Assembly: GCA_023091665.1 (NCBI GenBank)
Contig: JALJCQ010000011.1
Location: 1,178,001-1,242,000 of the forward strand
Source of the DNA: Pythium myriotylum
Lineage: Eukaryota; Oomycota; Peronosporomycetes; Pythiales; Pythiaceae
DNA length: 64,000 nt
Direction: 5' to 3'
The position numbers were made by a program, and so were the translations under genes. The notes below the pieces were generated by a model, which saw only the letters and a list, made by a program, of their open reading frames with translations, searched no databases and was not told the DNA's origin. This document shows, in pieces, positions 10,819-20,935 of the stretch; the stretch's first letter is position 1, and each line of letters opens with the position of its first letter.

Positions 10819-12709
10819 TCAAGCAGTATCGACTGCGACACTTGTTTCGACGTCGATCTTTAAATCGCGGCTTTTATTTGACTGCTGCCCTGCTGTCCTC
10901 TGAATTGGCATCGCTCGCCAGCAACAGGATCGGCACTTCGTGTATATCACTCGGATCGGTAACGCAACGATTTCAAACAGTAACCAACAAATGAAAGCAA
11001 TGGCAATGCCCAATCCGACGAGAATCATAAAGAGTCCCATGGCAACAAAGTTAAGACACATGGAAAACAAGTCTCGAAGACTCATCTCAAGGCCGAACAC
11101 GCACGGCAAGCAGCAACAAGAGGTGAGAGTGAGGGCGATTGTGATGATCAACGCAGGTGGGCCGAGCACAATGAAGAATATAACTCGAAAGACACTCATC
11201 CAGAACCGCTCTGTTGGGGTTTGGGCATCAACATCATCCATTTGTTGGCCTGCGCAGCCTCGCAAATTCCACCACTAGCGTACACGAGGTGTTAGCCAAA
11301 TACGGCAACCGAAACCTGGAAATTCTGATTACATACCTGGAAATGTGTTGGAGTGGCATGACTTTCAACAATCGCACCGCAGATCCAGCAGAAGTCAGTG
11401 TTACACACGACGCATTTCATATGATTGCAACCACCTGAGTCGAAAGACATATGAGTTCTTCTCCATGATACGAACAGAGTATATCTCACCGACCGCTTTT
11501 CTCGACATTGGCTTTGCAACCGGGGCATGGCTTCGAGATTTCAGCAATCGCCGAGCGGTTCAATTTCTCTGCTTCAGCTTGTCGCAGTTCATAGTCGGCG
11601 CAGGATCCGTCTGTGTGAGCGTTCCCATGAACGAAGCAGAATTGCTTTCCACAGGCGACACACTCGCATTCTGGGTGCTCTGGACCAGTGCAGAGTTGGG
11701 ACTCACCGCAAAATGGGCATTGCCGGCCGTATTCGTTCTCTTTGTTGAACCGGAACATAACATACTTCTTCCACACATCAGGGAACACAAGTTGCTCGAT
11801 ATCGCTCTGGGTGATCGCGGTTCCGCAAGCTTTTCTTCTCTCGTTAGGTCTTAAGGCATCAACGTCGTCGCCGATGGTGGACAACTCGTCCGCTTCGTGA
11901 AAACACACTGGATAGACTTGGCCATCCGCAATCTTGATTTCGAGGTAGGTTTTGATACAAGGATAGCAGAAGCGATGGCCGCACGCGCTGAGCTGGACTG
12001 CATCCGCGACCGCGACATTCTCGAAGCAGATCTGACAAAGGAAAGTCTCCTCCATAGAGATTCCTATCATAGACGAGATCGACCGTAGCAATCTTGGCAT
12101 TGCATCACTGGCTGTGCTTGAGGTTCGCTGAAGCAGCGGGATGCCTATGCTGTTCGCTGCTTGACGTCGGTGTCCCATCTGGGACTCGGTCTCACCAGTC
12201 GATCCGACCGAGTCTCTGTCGGCAGCGCTTCCTATACTCCCCGCACTAACCAATCGCCGAAGAACCGTGCTTCTACCGTCGCGAAGAACTCTCGATAGGG
12301 CTTCCCAGGATGTCGCAGTAGCCGCGTCGCCAGCGTCGCCCGTAGAGGTGGCTTGGTCGCCTCTCGTAACCGGCTCGGGATCCTCTGCGAGGTCGTCCAT
12401 ACGCCGCTCAAGCCGCGTAATTGCGGCGCTGACGTAGCTGTCGAATCTCAGTGGATCCATCTCTTCTATGGATCGCAATTCACTCAGCAGCCACTGCCAC
12501 TTGACGCGATCACGCTGGGACACTCCGAGTCGCTGCTCGACGCGAGCAAGGAAACCCTGGATCTGCTCTGCGTCACGGAGCTGTTGGATCGCTGCCACAA
12601 GCAGCGCGTGGAGGTCTGAGCCGGGCGGTGTTGATGCGCTCGCACCGAACGCGCCGACGAAGGCGCCAGACGCAGAGGCGTCATCATCGACCTCGCCCTT
12701 CGCATCCAT
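10819..12709 (-). CDS. RBR membrane-anchored ubiquitin ligase-like protein with N-terminal helical domain
   Basis: Exons 12709-11494, 11434-11337 and 11274-10819 give 589 residues, the longest member here. Residues about 30-110 form a predicted helical region (IQQLRDAEQIQGFLARVEQR, KWQWLLSELRSIEEMDPL) that resembles the N-terminus of the gene at 14395-16131. RING1 (CQICFENVAVAD, CGHRFCYPC), IBR (CPFC, CECVAC, FCFVH) and RING2 (CPGC, GGCNHMKCVVC, FCWIC) are complete. The first donor is GTCGGT, chosen because it keeps phase 1. Exon 3 opens WWNLRGCAGQQ and has segments around VIFFIVLGPPALIITIALTL and IAIAFICWLLFEIVALP, then a Cys-rich stretch. Its ATG is 100 bp from the stop of the next gene on the same strand. 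Confidence 0.9.
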
Positions 12710-12808
12710 CGTTCACCCACCGCAGTTCAAGGTTTCGTTCGGCATGAAACACCTCGAGAAAACTTCTCTAATTAGGAAAGAAACTGATATTAGGAAAATA
12801 AATCAGGA

Positions 12809-14125
12809 TTAGGATAGTGATTCAGAGCGGTTGATTGCTGCCTCTGGCTCCGGCTGGTCGTCTCGCCTGCTCTTGCGGAGATAGCTCTTGCACTTCTTAT
12901 ACACCAAGACCACGAATTCTACGGGCAGCACGAGGAACCAGGCACAAAACTCCATCCCGAGGAGGAACGACGTCCGGAAGGACATCTCGCCGAACAGCAT
13001 GCAAGGAAGACAGCCAAGAGTCACGACCGTGAGGATGATCGTCAGGACGAATGAGACCGGTCCAATAATCACGAAGTTGACCAATGAGATGAACCTGGAA
13101 AGCGCTCGCTGGCCGACAGTTTCTTGCTGGATCTCGACTCTCATCAGTCCCGCGCAGCCCGTGAGATTCCACCACTAAGGGTCGTCATCATATGTGAAAT
13201 GGCAGTTCTGAAACGACTCAGCAGGATACGTGCCGTACCTGGAAATGGTTGGGAAGCTCAGAGACCTCGATAATAGCTCCGCAGAGCCAGCAAAAGTCGG
13301 TGTAACATCGAGAGCATTTGAGGTGGTTGCAGCCTCCTGAAGTGAGAAGTACTAGTGAGAAAATAATCAGAACAACCGTGTAACAATCCACGTACACGTA
13401 CCATCTTTCTCAATTTTTGTTCGACACTTCGGACACTCCTTGGATATCCTCTGGAGTTCAGAGTGAGTCTTGCGCTCGTCTCTTGCATGTTTTCTCTCAT
13501 ACGCCTCACAGGAGCTGCCGCTGTGTGCATTCGCATGAACGAAACAAAACTCACTTCCACAGTTGACGCAGATGCACGCTGGCTTGTGGGGGCCTTCGCA
13601 GACCTGTGAATGGAAACAGAAAGGACACTGGCGACCGAGCTCGTTCTCGTGGTTGAAGCGGAAGGTGTTGTACTTTTCAAGAACCGCTTGCGACACGAAT
13701 CGAGTTATATCAGACGGATTAATCGGCATTCCACACCGTCGGATTTGCTTCAAGATGTCATCACCACCAGCACTGGTCACCGAGACCTCTTCAAAGAAAC
13801 ACCTCGGATAGATCTGCCCGTCACGAATATTTACCTCCAGATAAGTGGTGAGGCATACTCGGCAGAAAGAGTGGCCGCACGCGTCCAGAGCCGCCGTCGC
13901 AGTAGCGGGAACCTCTTCAAAGCACACCTGGCATCGAATCAGCCGTGGCGCTCCCACTCCAAGAACCGCCGAAACGCGCTGAAGCAAGTTGCCTCCAGTC
14001 GGCTCGACTGTCAAGTGGTTCTGCCGATCCAACAGCGGCGAGCTCCGATCTCCAGTGGCCGCGGGAGCTGCGCCCTCCTGGATGTCGATGAAGTGGACGT
14101 TTGAGGGTGGGGCGAGCGCCGCCAT
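12809..14125 (-). CDS. RBR membrane-anchored ubiquitin ligase-like protein
   Basis: Exons 14125-13402, 13336-13239 and 13174-12809 give 395 residues. The N-terminus is short and begins MAALAPPSNVHFIDIQEG. RING1 is CQVCFEEVPATA with CGHSFCRVC, the IBR has CPFC, CICVNC and FCFVH, and RING2 has CPKC, GGCNHLKCSRC and FCWLC, with the catalytic Cys kept. Exon 3 opens WWNLTGCAGLM and carries segments around LVNFVIIGPVSFVLTIILTV and CAWFLVLPVEFVVLVY, then a basic/acidic tail ending NRSESLS. It is the middle gene of three minus-strand RBR genes in tandem. Confidence 0.9.
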
Positions 14126-14394
14126 CCCCCACTGCAGCGTGGGTCTTTCGCGGAAATTCTACCGCGCTGGCCTTGGGTGTCACAGCTCGTCGTGAAACGG
14201 AAATGATGGATCCGGCACCCACTGACGACAGCGACGTCGCTTGATGGAGATGACGCTGGTGAGGAGCTCAAGGAAGAAAATCTTCGATGTTTTGGATGCT
14301 TACAAGGGACAGCCTGTTCTCTTCGGGACAATATTTGACCAGCACTCGTTCGAACCTATTTTGAACCCACCGACCAGCTACATACTATCTTAAG

Positions 14395-16131
14395 CTATCT
14401 CACTTCAACTTCAAAGGCAATCTCGAAGTCGTCGTCGACCACGAAACCACTCGTTTCAATGTCCTCAGAGAACCGCGGCGACCTTGCAACACCACGACAA
14501 GAGTTCAAGAGACGACGCAGACCACGCACCAGAAACGCGACGACGCTCAGCGGCCCGAGCACGACAAGCGCGACCAGTAGCTGCACGTAGAGCGCGATCG
14601 TGTTGACGGTGCCGAGGAACGTTTCCTTGGGGTCTTCTTGGATCCAGCAGATGCAAGGGATGCAACAACCAGTCAAAATAGTGAGGACAAGAGTGATCAC
14701 AGTCGCGATCGGCACGCAGATTGCAAGAAACAGCACACGGAAGAAACGCCATCCGACTCGCTCGACCCATGACTGGTTGTCCACGTCTGTGAGTTGCTGA
14801 CCAGCACAACCCGAAATATTCCACCACTATCAGCGCAAAGTCAGAATTTTGTGTGAGCACAAGCGGAAAGAGGATTCGCACCGCAAAGTGGTCTGGTACG
14901 GTGACGTTATCGACTGTCTTTCCGCATATCCAGCAGAAATTCGTCTGGCAGGCGACGCATGTCATGTGGTTGCAGCCCCCTTGACAATTGCAGCGTTAGT
15001 CAGAGCACCATCTGCAAGTGAGGACCACATACCGTTTTTCTCAACGTTGCTCTTGCAGCCCGGACAGGGCTTCGCGAACTTGGCGATGGCAGTGCGGTTG
15101 AGTTTCTCAGCCTCGAGGTTCGCGCGTTCGAAGTCAGCGCAGGTTCCTCCAGCGTGGGCATTGCTATGGATAAAGCAGAAAGAACGACAGCACTTCTGGC
15201 ACATGCTTTCGGGATGCTCAGGTCCATCGCAGTTCTGCGAATGGCCGCAATAAGGGCACTGGCGGCCGTGCTCAAACTCCTTGTTGAACTTAAACCGTTC
15301 ATACTTGGTCCAGACGTCGGCGGACACGATCGCCTCTATATCCAGCGAGATCACTGGCGCTCCACAGGCTACGCGTTTGCCAGTCACGGCGTCTTCAACA
15401 TCGTGGAAGCAAGTTGGGTACACCTCACCGTCTCTGATTTTGACCTCCAGGTACATGACTAAACAGTCTTCGCAGTATCGATGGCCACACATACTTAGTG
15501 TGAAGCCTTGACTGTCGGGGACGTTTTCGAAACAGATGAAGCAAAAGTACGTGTCTTCGACTCCGCCTTGGAGAACCAAGGACAAGCGGCTCAGGAACGA
15601 GTTCTTGAGCGAGGAGGTCATAGCGTTTCCGCTGCGCTGGGACAGAGTTACGGTGCGTTCGAGAAGCGGCGGTCTCCGGTCGTTTTCATCACTTGTCAGT
15701 GCTCTGCGAAGAACCCGTGCAGACCGAGCTAAAATCGATGGGCAGTTCGCTTCGAGAGAGCTCGCATTGCGCAGGATGTGTGCACTGAGCCTCTTCTCTT
15801 GTGGGGCTGTCGACGTAACAAGCAAGTCGGTCGACGGGAAACGCAGCTTGAGTCGTAGTAATTGGGTCTTGACCGCTGGCTCGGATGTTAAATCTCCGTG
15901 TGCCTCCATGTGTTCTAGCTCCCGGACCATGGAGAGCCATTTGTCGCGGTTACACTGTGGTGCGAAGTGCTCGAGTCGCCCGAGCATCGAGAACAGTGCC
16001 AGCTGATCGTCGTCGCAGGCATCGACAGCCGTTCCGAGGAGCTGCTTCCACGTGCCATCCGCTGAGTCAAAGGACGACACAAGCCACGTGAGCAGCTCCT
16101 CGGTCGCTGCTGAGGTCGTGGTGTCGGCCAT
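14395..16131 (-). CDS. RBR membrane-anchored ubiquitin ligase-like protein with N-terminal helical domain
   Basis: Exons 16131-15033, 14979-14882 and 14826-14395 give 542 residues. The first 110 residues are probably helical (LLTWLVSSFDSADGTWKQLL, DKWLSMVRELEHMEAHG) and match the N-terminal layout of the gene at 10819. RING1 (CFICFENVPDSQ, CGHRYCEDC), IBR (CPYC, CQKCC, FCFIH) and RING2 ([20 protein letters not shown]) are complete. The first intron ends AAG rather than YAG and is 53 nt. Exon 3 opens WWNISGCAGQQ, with segments around FLAICVPIATVITLVLTI and LYVQLLVALVVLGPLSVVAF and an acidic tail. Confidence 0.9.
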
Positions 16132-16594
16132 CGTGGTGAGAGCGGAATTGAGAAGTGACTTGACCTACCAGTACGAAGAAACCAGAGATAGGGAAGATGG
16201 GGAGCAGCAGCAGACGTCTCTCCATACGCCATCCATGAATCGTGAAGAGGAGAAGCGTTCCATATTCTGCTGTCCAAGAGTTTCACGACACGAGTTGAAG
16301 TGGCGAGCTGAAACGCCAGATCGACGGTACAGCTCATCCTAATTGCAGGATTTGAAATTAGGGACGTCACCATCATCAACAACAACAACATGAGGTCTGT
16401 TGGTTTACCTATTGCCGTCACGATGGGCCTAGTTAGAACTTGAGTCCTGTTGTACAGTGTACAAGGTCGCTGCCAAGTTGTGCGGCAATCTGCACATGCT
16501 CAGGTGAAGAACCTGACTGCTAAATTTAGGGACAGCGCAACAAAGCAGCTTTGGCTGGTGTCTGACGACTGTATTGTACAACTCAGATGAGAGT
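16132..16594. other. Intergenic between RBR and mannosidase genes
   Basis: About 460 bp holding the 5' flank of the RBR gene (ATG at 16131) and the 3' flank of the mannosidase gene (stop at 16595). No motif is recognised. Confidence 0.35.
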
Positions 16595-18151
16595 CTATCT
16601 CTTCTTCTTCACTGACAACGGGTGTGCCTCCGTGTTGAACACGTGCGTGTGCAGACTCACATGCTTGTTGCCAGGGTCAAAGAGGAGGTAAAGATACTTG
16701 AGGGTTTCGGCCGTGAAGAAAGTCTCCATTCGGTCGGTCAGCACTGTGTTCCTCCATGACTCGCGCTGACTATCAGATGTGAGGTTCTCCCACGCGACGA
16801 CCTGCTTCACGTCGCGGTATTCGGAGTATCCAAAGCGTGTTCGGCAGTTACGCTGGATAGCCGAGAAGATTTCCCATCCCCACTGTTGGTAAATCGGGTC
16901 ACCGGTGAAAGTGTAGAGCACGTACAAGCTCTCAACGACCTCTGGTCGCAGCAGATAAACAGGGTAATAGAAAGTGTCGAGTGCGTCACCTTGAAGATAC
17001 TCTGGAGACAGCTGTGTTGGTTGCTTCTTGTAGAATTCCTCATAGCACGTTTTAGTGAGCATCTTGGCGAGTTGCAGATGGCGCTCACTACGGGCAGAGT
17101 CCTCGAACCGAAGGCGTTCTGCCCCGAGTGCAAGCATACCTGGTACGAAGCAAGCGAGATGCTGCATCCGGGGGAACGGTTGGTGGATCTTCATGTTAAA
17201 CTCGGCAAGGAAGAGCTGACCAGTCGTTGAGTTCTGCACAAGCAAACTCTCCATGCCGTCGACAACATCCAGATACATCTCTTTAGCGAGCGAATCACGT
17301 TGCTGGCCGGTGAGTAGCCAGACTTTCAGAAGGTACTCATAAAATGAATCGCCTCCACCACCCATAGTTATTGTGAGCTCATCGATGCCGTGATCATCCT
17401 CAAACGCGTAGATCTGGTTTGCGTACAAACCATGTAGTCGCACGCTCTCCTTTTCGTTCCTGAGGTACTGATACAGCTTTTTGGCAATCTCGCCATATTT
17501 CTGATCTCCTGTCGCCATTGAGAGATACTCGAACTCAAGTTGGTAGGACCCTGACTCGGCGAGGGTTCCCGCTTGGTACGACGTATTATCGGTTGTGTTG
17601 AGCTTGTAATCGGCGCATCCTGTCGAAGTGTTGATGGCTGGAAGGAGTCTATCCGCGAGTTCAATTGCCTTCTCGAGGAAAACGCGGTCCTTCGATAAGT
17701 CATACGAGCTGAGCAAACCGCCGAGTGAGCGGATGATCGTCTCAAACACTGTGACCATTCCCATGTTGTCGAAGCGGAGCTCCTCGTGGACCCATTTGCG
17801 AGCCTGCTCGAACTCCTCCTTGAGGTCCATGATGAACAGCGTGTCCATGGAGTCGAGGATCATGCATCCCGCACCGCCCCATGGATTGGAGGCGATCCCG
17901 CCGAGTGGCGTGAGTTCGTCAGCGCCGAATGCCCGCTCGCGGTAGTTGGTCCACACGAACTGCATCGCCTCCCGAATCGCTTCCTTCTTCTTCGTCAACT
18001 CTGCGCGCGCTGACCGAAGTGCTGCATTGCCTTCGCGGGAGCTCCACAGCACTGATGTCATCGAGACGGTGCCGAGCAGCGAGATCGCCATCACAGCGAG
18101 GAGCTGCTTAAACCACGGCGCGCGCGTGGGCTTGACGCTCGTGGGTTTCAT
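16595..18151 (-). CDS. Glycoside hydrolase family 47 alpha-1,2-mannosidase (type II membrane protein)
   Basis: Single exon, 518 residues from the ATG at 18151. That start was chosen because it gives the usual short cytosolic tail and a membrane anchor (FKQLLAVMAISLLGTVSM), and its paralogue starts at the matching point; the frame remains open further upstream. The luminal domain has the GH47 blocks GGAGCMILDSMDTLFIMD, VFETIIRSLGGLLSSYDLS (with the acid Glu), GGGGDSFYEYLLKVW (Asp), HLACFVPGMLALGA, LLRPEVVESLYVLY (Glu) and the Ca2+-binding FNTEAHPL near the C-terminus. GH47 enzymes trim alpha-1,2-mannose from N-glycans in the ER and Golgi, setting the timer for glycoprotein folding and ER-associated degradation. 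Confidence 0.93.
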   Translation of the reverse strand: MKPTSVKPTRAPWFKQLLAVMAISLLGTVSMTSVLWSSREGNAALRSARAELTKKKEAIREAMQFVWTNYRERAFGADELTPLGGIASNPWGGAGCMILDSMDTLFIMDLKEEFEQARKWVHEELRFDNMGMVTVFETIIRSLGGLLSSYDLSKDRVFLEKAIELADRLLPAINTSTGCADYKLNTTDNTSYQAGTLAESGSYQLEFEYLSMATGDQKYGEIAKKLYQYLRNEKESVRLHGLYANQIYAFEDDHGIDELTITMGGGGDSFYEYLLKVWLLTGQQRDSLAKEMYLDVVDGMESLLVQNSTTGQLFLAEFNMKIHQPFPRMQHLACFVPGMLALGAERLRFEDSARSERHLQLAKMLTKTCYEEFYKKQPTQLSPEYLQGDALDTFYYPVYLLRPEVVESLYVLYTFTGDPIYQQWGWEIFSAIQRNCRTRFGYSEYRDVKQVVAWENLTSDSQRESWRNTVLTDRMETFFTAETLKYLYLLFDPGNKHVSLHTHVFNTEAHPLSVKKKR

Positions 18152-18563
18152 CCTTGTCCGCTGAGAGCGTAGTTTTCGAGGTGGCGGGCAAAGAGAGGAG
18201 CCCCGAGGACGCTCTGAACGGCCACGTCTTGCACTCGGCAGAAGTCGCAGCACCACAGGCCACCAACCGCCGATCCCATTCCTCATCCGGATTGCATCTG
18301 ATTCCACCCTTGCCGACAGTGGGAGACAGCACTGGATCGCTGGATTAGTGCAGCCTCTGGTGCTTATACGTGAAGTCTTTGTTACGATGATATCATTGAT
18401 TACAGTTTAATTTGTGTTTATCTGCACAGTTGCGCACATCTCCTTCAGAAGTATATTACATTTGAAGAATTGCTTACTGCAAGGATTGGTTGAACTACAC
18501 CAGGTCACGTAATCAATCACGCGAGTCATTGCTGACTCCTCCCACAGCTGGACTGGATTCCCA
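18152..18563. other. Intergenic between the two mannosidase genes
   Basis: This contains the 5' flank of the gene starting at 18151 and the 3' flank of the paralogue ending at 18564. The upstream open frame to about 18307 has no plausible signal anchor and is probably 5' UTR. Confidence 0.4.
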
Positions 18564-20144
18564 TCACGAATTTTTTGACAGGGAGGATCCGTTCGCAATG
18601 GAGAGAGGATGTGCTTCAGTGTTGAATACGTGCGTCTCGAGGCTGATGTGCTTGTTGTTTGGATCGAAAAGCAGGTAGAGATACTTGAGCGTCTCAGCCG
18701 TGAAGAACGTCTCCATGCGATCAATCAGCACTGTTTGCCGCCAAGTGTTGCGCTCGCTTTCCGTCGTCATGTTGGCCCAGATCACCGCTCGTCTCACGTC
18801 ACGGTACTCGGAGAAGCCAAACGGTGTGCGGCAGTTCCTCTGGATGGCTAAGAAAATGTCCCACCCCCACTCTTGGTAGACGGGGTCGCCCGTCAACTTG
18901 TACAGGATGTACAGGCTCTCAACCACCTCGGGGCGAAGCAAGTACTCCGGGCTGTCAAACGTATCGAGCGCCTCGCCCTCCAGATACTCGGGTGAAAGTC
19001 CTGTGGGCTGCTTCTTGTAGAATTCCTCGTAGCAGGTCTTGGTCAGCCTTTTGGCCAGCGACAAGTGGTGTTCGCTTCTCGTCGGATTCTCCGAGCGCAT
19101 TCGCTCTGCTCCCAGAGCCAGCATCCCAGGAACGAAGCAGGCCAAGTGCTGCATCTTCGACTGTGGCTTGTTGCGTCTCAAGCTGAACTCTCCAATGAAG
19201 AGTTGCCCAGTCGTAGATTCCTGAAGCAGCAGACTCTCGATGCCGTCCACAGCCTCCAGATACATTTCTTTGGCGATCGATTCGTCGGGGCGCCCATTGA
19301 AGAGCCACACCTTCAACAGATATTCGTAGAAGGAGTCGCCGCCGCCGCCCATCGTCAGCGTGAGTGGGTTCGTATCGCCATCGCGCTGAAGGGCATAGAT
19401 CTCGTTGGCATACAGACCATACAATCGGATGCTTCCCTTGGTCTTCTTCAGGTATGGGTAGAACTTCCGCGCGATGTCGCGGTACTTTGGGTTCCCAGTC
19501 GCTTGGGACAAGTATTCAAACTCCAGTTGGTACGTTCCAGACTCGGCCAACGTGCCAGGCTGGTAGGACGAGTTTGTCGACGTATCGAGGCGGTAGTTTG
19601 CACACCCAGTTTGAGTGTCAATCGCCGGGATCATGCGCTCTGCGAGCTCAGTCGCCTTGGCGAGAATGACAGGATCCTTGGAGAGGTCGTAGGCGCTGAG
19701 AAGGCCGCCGAGAGAGCGGATAATGGTCTCAAACACTGAGACCGAGCCCATTCGATTGAAATGCAGCTTCTCATGGACCCAGTTGCGCGCTTGCTCGAAT
19801 TCTTCCTTGAGGTCCATGATGAAGAGCGTGTCCATCGAATCGAGGATCATGCAGCCAGCGCCTCCCCACGGGTTCGACGGTCCTCCGCCCACGGGCTTGA
19901 GCTCGTCGGCGCCGAACGCACGCTCGTGGTAGTTCTTCCAGACGAACTGCATGGCCTCGCGCACGGCGAGCTTCCTCTCGAGAGTCGACGTGTCGCGATT
20001 CGAGCGAAGTGAGTAGTAGCCCAGCGACCTCGTCTTCCACATCATGGAGGTCATGGACGCGAGCGTGAGCAGCGAGACGCCCACGACGAGCAGCAGCTGC
20101 TTGAGCGGCGGCGCGCGGAGGGGCTTGGCGTCCTTGGCCCCCAT
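18564..20144 (-). CDS. Glycoside hydrolase family 47 alpha-1,2-mannosidase, paralogue
   Basis: Single exon, 526 residues from the ATG at 20144 (MGAKDAKPLRAPPLKQLL). A signal anchor follows (LLLVVGVSLLTLASMTSMMW). All GH47 blocks match the neighbour almost residue for residue: CMILDSMDTLFIMDLKEEF, VFETIIRSLGGLLSAYDLS, GGGGDSFYEYLLKVWL, LLRPEVVESLYILY and VFNTEAHPLS. Catalytic and Ca2+ residues are kept, so both copies should be active on N-glycans. The two genes are a same-strand tandem duplication. They differ most in the cytosolic tail, the stem and the C-terminal residues after HPLS. Confidence 0.93.
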   Translation of the reverse strand: MGAKDAKPLRAPPLKQLLLVVGVSLLTLASMTSMMWKTRSLGYYSLRSNRDTSTLERKLAVREAMQFVWKNYHERAFGADELKPVGGGPSNPWGGAGCMILDSMDTLFIMDLKEEFEQARNWVHEKLHFNRMGSVSVFETIIRSLGGLLSAYDLSKDPVILAKATELAERMIPAIDTQTGCANYRLDTSTNSSYQPGTLAESGTYQLEFEYLSQATGNPKYRDIARKFYPYLKKTKGSIRLYGLYANEIYALQRDGDTNPLTLTMGGGGDSFYEYLLKVWLFNGRPDESIAKEMYLEAVDGIESLLLQESTTGQLFIGEFSLRRNKPQSKMQHLACFVPGMLALGAERMRSENPTRSEHHLSLAKRLTKTCYEEFYKKQPTGLSPEYLEGEALDTFDSPEYLLRPEVVESLYILYKLTGDPVYQEWGWDIFLAIQRNCRTPFGFSEYRDVRRAVIWANMTTESERNTWRQTVLIDRMETFFTAETLKYLYLLFDPNNKHISLETHVFNTEAHPLSIANGSSLSKNS

Positions 20145-20935
20145 GGCTGCGGAAGGGGGAGGCTTGGCGAGTTGCAAGCGCCAAACGGCGGGCGCTCAGT
20201 GGGTGATGGGAAAGGCCAGACATGTTTAGCTCCTCAAGCGAGACCAAGGCTTTGCTCTGAATGGAGACGGCCTCTCGACAAAACCTTAAAAGTAGAGCAG
20301 AAATTCGAAAAATGTGGAAGACACTCGAAAAATAGAGAAGGGTGTGTCATCCCTCCTGTGACTGGAGCAAGAGCCCACGCGGAGGGGGTAGGGTACCCCC
20401 CGGAGCGTGATCTCTTGCGACACCGCACTGACCAGAATTCATGATCTATATATTGATAGCCCCGAAGCGAAGCGGACTCCCGAGCGCTCTAGCGCAGCGC
20501 AGCGGAGCGGGCGCGAGCGCTATAAACCGGAGCGAAAGCTCCGGAACGATTAGTCAAATCGTCGTCGCCTCTCCTTTTTACCCTATCCCTATGCGTTTGA
20601 TTGGCTATAATACCCGGTTTATGTGTTTTTCAGCGTCTTCTCTATTTTTGACACACTCTTCTCTATTTTGGAGGCTTTGTCCGGCCTCTCTCTGCCGCAA
20701 CCTTGAGATGGTGATTACGCACGTCAGGCAAGGCGAGAGACCTCTGACGGAATGTTATCCTACCGTATTTCTGGATTAGTCGAAAAGATCCTTTAAATTG
20801 CATGGATAGACGTTGTCCCTCTCGGTGACCTTCAGTTACACCTTGTTTTGACACCGTACCCATGAGTTCCTGCTGAGGAGCTCCCCAAAGCTGGGTTCTT
20901 CCCTCGTTGAGCTCAGGTGTCTATCGGCGCGAGCG
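20145..20935. promoter_or_regulatory. Divergent promoter region with inverted repeat and GC-rich palindromes
   Basis: This lies between the mannosidase start (20144, minus) and the RBR start (20936, plus). It holds a 20-bp inverted repeat with one mismatch, AAATAGAGAAGGGTGTGTCA at 20330-20349 against 20649-20668. Between them is an AGCG-rich block with a perfect hairpin CCGGAGC-GAAA-GCTCCGG at about 20537. It may be a small mobile element placed between two promoters. Confidence 0.4.
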
